DNA of 5,294 nt. Origin: Micrococcales bacterium (GTDB taxonomy: Bacteria > Actinomycetota > Actinomycetes > Actinomycetales > Dermatophilaceae). Under the pieces are notes generated by a model, which saw nothing but the letters and a program-made list of their open reading frames with translations, ran no database searches and was not told the DNA's origin. Numbering within the stretch: the stretch's first letter is position 1; the number at the start of each line of letters is the position of its first letter. The position numbers and the translations under genes are program-made. The stretch covers positions 280-5,573 of the forward strand of contig PKWT01000184.1 of the NCBI GenBank assembly GCA_003132125.1. The letters run 5' to 3'. Positions 1 to 5,294 of the stretch are shown piece by piece.

Positions 1-2445
1 AACTTCTCGTTCGGCGACTATTTCAAGGCGGACGCGATTGCGTACGCGTGGGAGCTGCTGACGACCAGCCAGGACGAGGGCGGGTACGGCCTGGAAAAGG
101 AGCGGTTGTGGGCGACGGTCTACCTCGACGACGACGAGGCCGCAGACCTCTGGCTCACCCACTCCGAGATCCCGGCAGAGCGCATCGTCCGCCGCGGCAT
201 GGCCGACAACTACTGGTCCATGGGCGTCCCCGGCCCGTGTGGGCCGTGTTCTGAGATCTACTACGACCGCGGCCCTGAGTACGGCCCTGAGGGCGGTCCT
301 GCGGTGGACGAGGACCGCTACATGGAGATCTGGAACCTCGTGTTCATGCAGAGCATCCGTGGCGAGGGCAACACCAAGGACGACTTCCCGATCCTGGGCG
401 ACCTGCCGGCAAAGAGCGTCGACACCGGCATGGGTCTGGAGCGCCTTGCCTGCGTGTTGCAAGGTGTGGACAACCTGTACGAGATCGATGAGATCTATCC
501 GGTCCTGGAGAAGGCAGCCGAGCTGTCGGACAAGCGGTATGGCGTGAACTCCGCGCACGACGCTGCCCACAGCCACCCTGACGACGTACGGCTTCGCATC
601 GTGGCCGACCACATCCGCAGCTCGCTCATGCTCATCGGTGACGGTGTGACCCCGGGCAACGAGGGCCGGGGCTACGTGCTGCGCCGGATGCTTCGGCGCG
701 CGGTGCGGTCGATGCGGCTGCTCGGGTTCGACCAGCCGTGCCTGCCGCACCTGCTGCCGGTGAGCATGGATCGGATGAAGGCGTCCTATCCCGAGCTCGA
801 GACAGGGTTCTCCCGGATCTCGCAGATCGCGTATGCCGAGGAGGAGGCGTTCCGTCGCACCCTCGCGTCCGGGACCACGCTCCTGGACACCGCCGTCGCC
901 AAGGCCAAGTCGTCCGGTCAGAGCACCCTGGCGGGGGACCAGGCTTTCGCGCTGCACGACACCTACGGCTTCCCGATCGACCTGACGCTGGAGATGGCAG
1001 CAGAACAGGGACTCCAGGTCGACCAGGACGGCTTCCGTCGCCTCATGAACGAGCAGCGCGACCGGGCCAAGGCCGATGCCAGGTCCAAGAAGAGCGCGCA
1101 TGGCGACACCTCCGTATACCGCTCCGCACTGGACTTGCTCGGACGCGCGGTGGAGTTCACGGGATACCAGGAAACCGTCTCGGAGGCGCAGGTCGCTGGT
1201 CTGCTCGTCGACGGCGTGTCCGTCCCCTCCGCCCATGCCGGAGACGAGATCGAGCTCGTTCTTGACCGGACGCCTTTCTACGCCGAGGGTGGCGGGCAGC
1301 TGGCCGACGCCGGGCGAATCGTGCTGGCCAACGGCGCGGTCATCGAGGTCCGCGACGTGCAGTCGCCCATCAAGGGGCTCGTCGTGCACCAGGCAACGGT
1401 TGTCTCCGGTGAGGTGATTGTGGGGGAGCCGGCGCAGGCTCTGGTCGACCTCGACCGCCGTCGTGCGATCTCGCGTGCCCACACCGCCACCCACATGGTG
1501 CACAAGGCCATCCGTGAGGCGCTGGGTGATACCGCGACCCAGGCCGGTTCCGAGAACGCGCCCGGAAGGTTCCGGTTCGACTTCATGGCATCCGGTGCGG
1601 TACCGCTGTCGGTGCTGTCCGATGTTGAGGCCAGGGTCAACGCGTTGTTGATCGAGAACCTGCCGGTCCACGCCGAGGTGATGACCCAGGACGAGGCGCG
1701 CGCATCCGGTGCCATGGCCCTGTTCGGTGAGAAGTACGGCGAGGCTGTGCGGGTGGTGTCGGTCGGCGACTGGGCTCGAGAGCTCTGCGGCGGCACCCAC
1801 GCGCAGAGCTCGGGGCAGCTCGGGCTGGTCAAGCTGCTCGGCGAGGCGTCCATCGGTTCCGGCGTGCGACGGGTCGAGGCCCTCGTGGGAACCGATGCCT
1901 ACGACTTCCTGGCTCGTGAGCACGCTGTGGTTGGACAGCTCACCGAGGCGCTCAAGGTGCGATCCGAAGAGCTGCCCGAGCGGATCGCGAGCATCCTGGG
2001 CAAGCTCAAGGACGCCGAGCGCGAGATCAACACGATGCGCCAGCAACAGGTGTTGGCCGCGGCATCCACGCTGACGGCTGCTGCGCGCGACGTATTCGGT
2101 GTGAGCTTCGTCGGCCACGATGCCGGCACAGGTGTCGGCGCCGACGACCTGCGCAGCCTTGTCCTCGATGTGAGATCGAGGTTGGGCAACGACCGCCCGT
2201 CCGTGGTGGCCATCGCCAGCGTCGCCAAGGATCGTCCAGTGGTCATCATCGCGACCAACGACGCAGCCCGTCAGTGGGGTCTCAAGGCCGGAGCGCTGGT
2301 CAGGCTTGCGGCTCAGACGCTCGGTGGTGGCGGCGGCGGCAAGGACGATGTGGCACAGGGCGGGGGCACCGACTCCACCAAGATCGGCGAGGCGTTGGCC
2401 GTCGTCGAGCACGCTGTTGGCGAACGCGTCACGGCAGGACGCTGA
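1..2445 (+). CDS. alaS: Alanyl-tRNA synthetase, 5'-truncated by window edge
   Basis: Class II synthetase that attaches alanine to tRNA-Ala in the cytosol and hydrolyses mischarged Ser/Gly-tRNA-Ala. The frame is open from base 1, where NFSFGDYF matches about residue 96 of E. coli AlaRS. About 95 N-terminal residues are therefore missing, and the 814 visible codons imply a protein near 900 aa. Visible in order (fragment numbering): the adenylation-site loop GPCGPCSE (78-85); class II motif 3 VDTGMGLER (140-148), with D141 matching E. coli D235; the tRNA-binding helical segment RGYVLRRMLRRA (from about 223); the editing-domain zinc ligands HTATH (494-498) and CGGTH (596-600), with C596 matching E. 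coli C666; a charged, probably coiled helix (about 640-690); and the C-Ala domain ending in GGGGGGKDDVAQGGGTD (775-791). All key residues seen are intact. A TTG at 106 in this frame is internal, not the start. ruvX follows after 3 bases. Confidence 0.98.
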   Translation, partial: NFSFGDYFKADAIAYAWELLTTSQDEGGYGLEKERLWATVYLDDDEAADLWLTHSEIPAERIVRRGMADNYWSMGVPGPCGPCSEIYYDRGPEYGPEGGPAVDEDRYMEIWNLVFMQSIRGEGNTKDDFPILGDLPAKSVDTGMGLERLACVLQGVDNLYEIDEIYPVLEKAAELSDKRYGVNSAHDAAHSHPDDVRLRIVADHIRSSLMLIGDGVTPGNEGRGYVLRRMLRRAVRSMRLLGFDQPCLPHLLPVSMDRMKASYPELETGFSRISQIAYAEEEAFRRTLASGTTLLDTAVAKAKSSGQSTLAGDQAFALHDTYGFPIDLTLEMAAEQGLQVDQDGFRRLMNEQRDRAKADARSKKSAHGDTSVYRSALDLLGRAVEFTGYQETVSEAQVAGLLVDGVSVPSAHAGDEIELVLDRTPFYAEGGGQLADAGRIVLANGAVIEVRDVQSPIKGLVVHQATVVSGEVIVGEPAQALVDLDRRRAISRAHTATHMVHKAIREALGDTATQAGSENAPGRFRFDFMASGAVPLSVLSDVEARVNALLIENLPVHAEVMTQDEARASGAMALFGEKYGEAVRVVSVGDWARELCGGTHAQSSGQLGLVKLLGEASIGSGVRRVEALVGTDAYDFLAREHAVVGQLTEALKVRSEELPERIASILGKLKDAEREINTMRQQQVLAAASTLTAAARDVFGVSFVGHDAGTGVGADDLRSLVLDVRSRLGNDRPSVVAIASVAKDRPVVIIATNDAARQWGLKAGALVRLAAQTLGGGGGGKDDVAQGGGTDSTKIGEALAVVEHAVGERVTAGR

Positions 2446-2448
2446 AAC

Positions 2449-2955
2449 ATGCGCCAAGGGGTCCGGCTGGGAGTGGACGTGGGCAGTGTCCGCGTTGGGC
2501 TTGCGGCCAGCGATCCTGGTGGGCTCCTCGCCACTCCGGTCGAGACCATCGAGCGTGATCTTGGGTCGGGCACCGACCTGGGCGTGATCGCCGCGGCGGT
2601 TCTTGAACGGCACGTGCTTGAGGTCGTCATCGGCCTGCCACGTTCGCTGTCCGGCGACGAAGGGCCTGCGGCCGCGGCCGCGCGAGCCTACGCGGTTGCC
2701 CTTGCTGCCCGAATCGTGCCGATTCCGGTACGGTTGATCGACGAGCGCCTGACCACCATCGACGCTCACCGTCAGCTACGTGACAGCGGCATGGCCGGGC
2801 GGGCCCAGCGAGCAGTCGTGGACCAGGCGGCCGCCGTACTGATTCTGCAGTCGGCCCTTGATGCTGAGAAGGAATCGGGGTTGGCGGCAGGAGAGCTCAT
2901 CGGAGCACGCAAGCCGCGTGCGACCCGCACGAAGGCAAAAGGTCCGCAACGATGA
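2449..2955 (+). CDS. ruvX: RuvX/YqgF family RNase H-fold nuclease (putative Holliday junction resolvase / pre-16S rRNA nuclease)
   Basis: Cytosolic 168-aa protein with a RuvC/RNase H-like fold. Family members are annotated as putative Holliday junction resolvases; E. coli YqgF acts in 16S rRNA 5'-end maturation, so the substrate here is uncertain. Visible motifs: GVDVGSVRVGLAASDP (8-23) with D10 as the first acidic ligand; VVIGLPRSLSGDEGPAA (59-75); LIDERLTT (96-103) with E99; and VVDQAAAVLILQSAL (123-137) with D125. D10, E99 and D125 form the expected metal-binding triad. The E. coli protein is 138 aa. The extra length here is a C-terminal tail (about 140-168) rich in Arg/Lys from 154 on and probably disordered. 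ATG at 2449 lies 3 bases after the alaS stop, with AGGA (2436-2439) 9 bases upstream inside alaS. The 3' end overlaps mltG by 4 bases, so translation is probably coupled on both sides. Confidence 0.95.
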   Translation: MRQGVRLGVDVGSVRVGLAASDPGGLLATPVETIERDLGSGTDLGVIAAAVLERHVLEVVIGLPRSLSGDEGPAAAAARAYAVALAARIVPIPVRLIDERLTTIDAHRQLRDSGMAGRAQRAVVDQAAAVLILQSALDAEKESGLAAGELIGARKPRATRTKAKGPQR

Positions 2956-4151
2956 GGAAGCGCCATCTCGAGACGTCAATCTTTGGTGACCCTGAACACG
3001 ACCACGAAGAACCTCACGACGGTGGCTCGGAGGATAGCTCAGCGGGGGCCGGAGGCGACACACCGGCGCGGGGCCGTGCTGAGAGTCGGCGTGCGCATCG
3101 GCGGAAGAAGGGCCGGCGCCGGATCATCGTGCTGCTGGTGGCACTGAGTCTGGTTGCCGGTGCAGGGGCTGCGGCCATCTTGGTGCTGCGGCCGTTCGTG
3201 TCCAGCATGGCGGTGAGCAACGACTATGTCGGGGCCGGGTCGGGCTCTGTGACCGTTGTGGTGCACTCCGGAGACGCCGGCCGGACGATCGCCGCGGCGC
3301 TCGAGAAGGCCGGAGTGGTCAAGTCGGCCGCAGCGTTTCTCGCCGCTTCTGCGTCAGACCCCCGGTCTGGTTCCATCCAGCCGGGTACGTACACCCTGCG
3401 CGCCCACATGAGCGCTGCGTCGTCCCTGGCGATGCTGTTGGACCCGGCCAACCGCACGGTTCAGCGGGTCACCATCCGCGAGGGTCTGTGGGTCTCCGAG
3501 ATCATCCACGAGCTCTCCGTCAGCACCGGACGGCCGCTCGCCGACTACACGTTGGCTTTGCAGGATCCGGTGATGCTGGGCCTGCCGGATGCGGCCAAGG
3601 GGAACGCAGAGGGCTACCTCTTCCCGTCGACCTACGAGTTCGACGCCAGCGTCACTGCTGCTGACCAGCTGCACACCATGGTGGCCAAGTCTCTTGACGA
3701 GCTCGGCAAGCTCGGCGTGACTGCCGACAAGATGCAAAGGGTGTTGACCATCGCAAGCATCGTCGAGGCTGAGGCCAGCGGAAGTGCCGACCGCCCGAAA
3801 GTGGCACGTGTCATCGAGAACCGCCTGGCCATACAGATGCCGCTGCAGCTGGATTCGACCGTCAGCTTCGTCGCGCAGCGACGCGGCAAGATCACCACGA
3901 CCAACGCAGAGAGAGCGACCGAGAGCCCCTACAACACCTATCTCGTCGCGGGCCTTCCGCCCGGCCCGATCGACAGTCCCGGGCTGTCGGCCATGCAGGC
4001 GGCGGTCAAACCCACTCCCGGTCCGTGGATGTACTTCGTCGCGGTGAACCCGCAGACGGGTGAAACCAGGTTCGCCGTCGACGCGGCCGGCCACGCGGCC
4101 AACGTGAAGCTCTTCCAGACGTGGTGCTCGGACCATCCAGGCAAATGCTGA
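2952..4151 (+). CDS. mltG: Endolytic murein transglycosylase MltG (YceG-like)
   Basis: Membrane-anchored lytic transglycosylase that cuts nascent peptidoglycan glycan strands on the outer face of the membrane and so sets strand length. The 399-aa protein has an acidic, His-containing cytosolic segment (1-38), a strongly basic stretch (40-57), a single membrane helix (about 58-80), a LysM-like subdomain (about 99-165) and the YceG catalytic domain (about 170-390). Signature blocks are EGYLFPSTYEF (220-230), ASIVEAEA (268-275) with E272 matching catalytic E218 of E. coli MltG, LQLDSTV, and SPYNTYLVAGLPPGPIDSPG. No lipobox is present. The only two cysteines are C392 and C399 at the extreme C-terminus. 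E. coli MltG is about 340 aa; the extra length is mostly the cytosolic N-terminus, as is common in actinobacteria. ATG at 2952 shares ATGA with the ruvX stop, and AAAAGG (2937-2942) ends 9 bases before it, supporting this start. The 3' end overlaps aroE by 7 bases. Confidence 0.95.
   Translation: MRKRHLETSIFGDPEHDHEEPHDGGSEDSSAGAGGDTPARGRAESRRAHRRKKGRRRIIVLLVALSLVAGAGAAAILVLRPFVSSMAVSNDYVGAGSGSVTVVVHSGDAGRTIAAALEKAGVVKSAAAFLAASASDPRSGSIQPGTYTLRAHMSAASSLAMLLDPANRTVQRVTIREGLWVSEIIHELSVSTGRPLADYTLALQDPVMLGLPDAAKGNAEGYLFPSTYEFDASVTAADQLHTMVAKSLDELGKLGVTADKMQRVLTIASIVEAEASGSADRPKVARVIENRLAIQMPLQLDSTVSFVAQRRGKITTTNAERATESPYNTYLVAGLPPGPIDSPGLSAMQAAVKPTPGPWMYFVAVNPQTGETRFAVDAAGHAANVKLFQTWCSDHPGKC
4137..4151 (+). 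promoter_or_regulatory. mltG stop / aroE start junction with weak ribosome site
   Basis: The sequence CCAGG at 4137-4141 lies only 3 bases before ATG 4145, too close for an efficient Shine-Dalgarno site. The mltG stop TGA (4149-4151) sits within the second and third aroE codons. This suggests that aroE is started mainly by ribosomes finishing mltG (translational coupling). The alternative GTG starts at 4121 and 4124 have only GAAG (4106-4109), 11 to 14 bases away, which is no better. The coupling is inference. Confidence 0.45.
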
Positions 4152-4996
4152 CCGCGCAAACCCGGCGCGCCGCCGTGCTGGGGTCGCCGATCGGTCACTC
4201 TCTGTCGCCCGTTCTTCACGAGGCGGCATACCGCGCCCTCGGCCTTACGCACTGGTCCTATGAGGCCCACGACGTGCAGGCTCAGGCACTTCACGGGTTC
4301 GTCGCCGCGCTGGGTCCCGAGTGGGCGGGTTTGTCGCTGACCATGCCCTTGAAGGAGGCTGCCTTCGACGTGGCCGGCGAGGTCTCGGACCTGGCCCGGG
4401 AGGTCGGTGCCATCAACACGCTCGTCCGCTGCCCCGACGGTGGCTGGAGAGGCGAGAACACCGATGTGTATGGCGTGTCGCAGGCGCTGCGTATGGCCGG
4501 CGTCGGGCCGGTGGCCGGTTCCATGGTGCTTGGGTCGGGGGCGACCGCCCGGTCCGTCGTGGCTGCCCTGGCGGCTCTGGGGTGTCCGAAGGTGACCTTC
4601 GCCGTGCGTTCGGAGGCCCGTCCCCAGACTGTGCAACAGGCACGCCGTGCTGGGCTTGAGGTCGAGGTTGTCGAGCTGGGACAGCTCGCGCGCCGGGTCG
4701 GTGACGTTCCGCTGGTCATCAGCACGTTGCCGGCCAACGAATTGTCTGCCGACGTGTTGGCCGACCTGACTCTGCCCTCCGGTTGGCGGCGACCGGATCA
4801 TCTACTGCTTGACGTGGTCTACTCCGGTTGGCCGTCGCCGTTGGCGCGGATCTTTCAGGGCGCGGGGGCAAGCGTGATCTCCGGTTTCGAGATGTTGGTC
4901 CACCAGGCAGCCGAACAGGTACACCTGATGACTGGCCTGCTCGCGCCCGTCGAGCAGATGCGGGCAGCCGGGCTGGCCGCGATGGGATCCACGTGA
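4145..4996 (+). CDS. aroE: Shikimate dehydrogenase (NADP+)
   Basis: Cytosolic enzyme of aromatic amino acid synthesis that reduces 3-dehydroshikimate to shikimate with NADPH. The 283-aa product is of normal family length. Substrate-domain motifs: GSPIGHSLSP (13-22) with S19 and S21; LTMPLKEAAF (65-74) with catalytic K70; GAINTL (88-93) with N91; GENTD (103-107) with catalytic D107. These match E. coli S14/S16, K65, N86 and D102. The nucleotide loop is VLGSGATARS (128-137). The usual NRT phosphate-binding motif reads VRS (154-156), keeping the arginine. FEMLVHQAAEQ (248-258) is the C-terminal substrate helix with Q254. E. coli Asn59 is replaced by S64, a change I believe is common in actinobacteria. 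I chose ATG 4145 because it gives the usual N-terminus and couples to the mltG stop at 4149-4151. In-frame GTG codons at 4121 and 4124 would add seven or eight residues. Confidence 0.95.
   Translation: MLTAQTRRAAVLGSPIGHSLSPVLHEAAYRALGLTHWSYEAHDVQAQALHGFVAALGPEWAGLSLTMPLKEAAFDVAGEVSDLAREVGAINTLVRCPDGGWRGENTDVYGVSQALRMAGVGPVAGSMVLGSGATARSVVAALAALGCPKVTFAVRSEARPQTVQQARRAGLEVEVVELGQLARRVGDVPLVISTLPANELSADVLADLTLPSGWRRPDHLLLDVVYSGWPSPLARIFQGAGASVISGFEMLVHQAAEQVHLMTGLLAPVEQMRAAGLAAMGST
4984..4995 (+). promoter_or_regulatory. Shine-Dalgarno and GTG start of the prepilin peptidase gene
   Basis: GGGA at 4984-4987 lies 5 bases before GTG 4993-4995, which shares the four bases GTGA with the aroE stop (4994-4996). 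This pairing supports 4993 over the next in-frame GTG at 5002. The ribosome site lies wholly inside the last aroE codons, so expression is probably coupled to aroE translation. Confidence 0.5.
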
Positions 4997-5294
4997 CGCT
5001 CGTGCTCCCACCACAGGCCGGCCCGTGGTGGGCGATCATCGTGCTGGCGGTCCTTGGCGCCGCTGTGGGCGCATGGCTGTCCAGGGTGCTGGCTGACGCG
5101 GGCTACCGGCGCCCCGACGAACGGGACCGACCGTTACCCCGACACGCCATGTGGCTTGTCCTCGCAGTGGCGCTGACGTGGGCCAGCCTGACGTTTCGGT
5201 TTGGTGGCCAGGTGAATTGGTCTCTCCTTCCGGCGTACCTCTATCTGGGTGCGATCGGGGCAGCGCTCACGCTCATCGACCTCGACGTGCATCG
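4993..5294 (+). CDS. A24-family (type IV) prepilin peptidase, 3'-truncated by window edge
   Basis: Integral membrane aspartic protease of the type that removes leader peptides from prepilin-like proteins. Only 100 codons plus two bases are visible. Predicted membrane helices are residues 12-33, 53-68 and 78-95, separated by a short Arg/Asp-rich, presumably cytosolic loop (34-52). The fragment ends in GAIGAALTLIDLDVHR, the block that in A24 peptidases carries one catalytic aspartate (here in IDLD, D96/D98) and normally continues LPD. The large cysteine-motif cytosolic domain found near the N-terminus of bifunctional PilD/GspO enzymes is absent, as in short actinobacterial homologues such as Rv2551c, which I recall lying next to M. 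tuberculosis aroE. The second catalytic Asp lies beyond the window, so activity cannot be judged. GTG 4993 overlaps the aroE stop by four bases. Its substrates are not visible here; Flp/Tad or competence-type pilins are possibilities. The family call rests on one motif and topology. Confidence 0.82.
   Translation, partial: MTLVLPPQAGPWWAIIVLAVLGAAVGAWLSRVLADAGYRRPDERDRPLPRHAMWLVLAVALTWASLTFRFGGQVNWSLLPAYLYLGAIGAALTLIDLDVH
5007..5032. repeat. Inverted repeat (potential RNA hairpin) inside the prepilin peptidase start region
   Basis: The left arm CCCACCAC (5007-5014) and right arm GTGGTGGG (5025-5032) are perfect 8-base complements around a 10-base spacer. The spacer contains the palindrome GGCCGGCC (5016-5023) and can add two more G-C pairs beyond an A/C mismatch. 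The structure would lie in codons 5-14 of the prepilin peptidase mRNA. No T-run follows, so it does not look like an intrinsic terminator. A repeat of this size may arise by chance in GC-rich coding DNA. It is real as sequence, but a function is unproven. Confidence 0.5.

Noticed and set aside
1278..1853. 191-codon open frame on the - strand opposite the alaS editing domain
   Set aside because: It mirrors the codon structure of alaS, and its Ser/Thr/Arg-rich translation has no recognisable domain.
2163..2181. Perfect 7-base inverted repeat CCTCGAT / ATCGAGG with a 5-base loop inside alaS
   Set aside because: Several such short repeats are expected by chance in 5 kb; it lies mid-gene in a region explained by protein coding and has no T-run.
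2323..2340. G-rich run in alaS (GGT/GGC codons) as a possible G-quadruplex or simple repeat
   Set aside because: It encodes the conserved six-glycine stretch of the AlaRS C-terminal domain, and the G-runs are only two bases long between other bases.
106..2445. TTG at 106 as the start of alaS
   Set aside because: The frame is open back to base 1 and already encodes conserved AlaRS sequence (NFSFGDYF), so TTG 106 is an internal leucine codon.
2668..2681. 14-base perfect palindrome GCGGCCGCGGCCGC in ruvX
   Set aside because: It is explained by a run of alanine codons (residues 74-78) in GC-rich DNA; no operator-like context surrounds it.
3354..4229. Long open frame on the - strand (291 codons) opposite mltG and the start of aroE
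   Set aside because: It lies opposite clearly conserved genes, its product shows no recognisable family, and long antisense frames are expected in GC-rich DNA.
3938..4801. Long open frame on the - strand (287 codons) opposite aroE
   Set aside because: It is antisense to the conserved aroE coding sequence and its Arg/Gly/His-rich product lacks recognisable motifs, so it is treated as a compositional shadow.
5007..5032. Hairpin as a rho-independent terminator after aroE
   Set aside because: No run of T follows the right arm, and the open frame of the prepilin peptidase continues through it.

Overview
The window reads as a core-genome segment from a high-GC actinomycete. By eye, G and C make up roughly two thirds of the bases, with strong G/C preference at third codon positions. 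The gene order alaS - ruvX - mltG - aroE - small A24 prepilin peptidase is one known from actinobacteria; Mycobacterium tuberculosis has the same run at Rv2555c to Rv2551c, from memory. Protein signatures also look actinobacterial: AlaRS with a KDDVAQGGG C-terminus, RuvX with a VDQAAAVLILQ block and a basic tail, and MltG with a long cytosolic N-terminus. Genus or order cannot be fixed from this stretch alone.

All five genes lie on the + strand and fill the window. Positions 1-2445 hold the 3' nine-tenths of alaS (alanyl-tRNA synthetase, cut by the window start). Positions 2449-2955 are ruvX/yqgF (RNase H-fold nuclease). Positions 2952-4151 are mltG (endolytic murein transglycosylase). Positions 4145-4996 are aroE (shikimate dehydrogenase). 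Positions 4993-5294 are the first 100 codons of a prepilin peptidase cut by the window end. Junctions are a 3-base gap, a 4-base overlap (ATGA), a 7-base overlap and a 4-base overlap (GTGA). No stretch over 3 bases is non-coding, and I see no room for an internal intergenic promoter or terminator. The simplest reading is one polycistronic transcript with translational coupling.

The genes do not form one pathway. They are a conserved housekeeping cluster: charging and proofreading of tRNA-Ala (alaS), rRNA processing or DNA-junction processing (ruvX), glycan-strand release during wall synthesis (mltG), the fourth step of the chorismate pathway (aroE), and a membrane protease of the type that matures pilin-like proteins. 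I found no mobile element, RNA gene, CRISPR array, attachment site or sign of recent transfer, and no evidence of an undescribed system. The points most worth checking are a hairpin-forming inverted repeat just inside the prepilin peptidase start, and the placement of that protease in a housekeeping operon.
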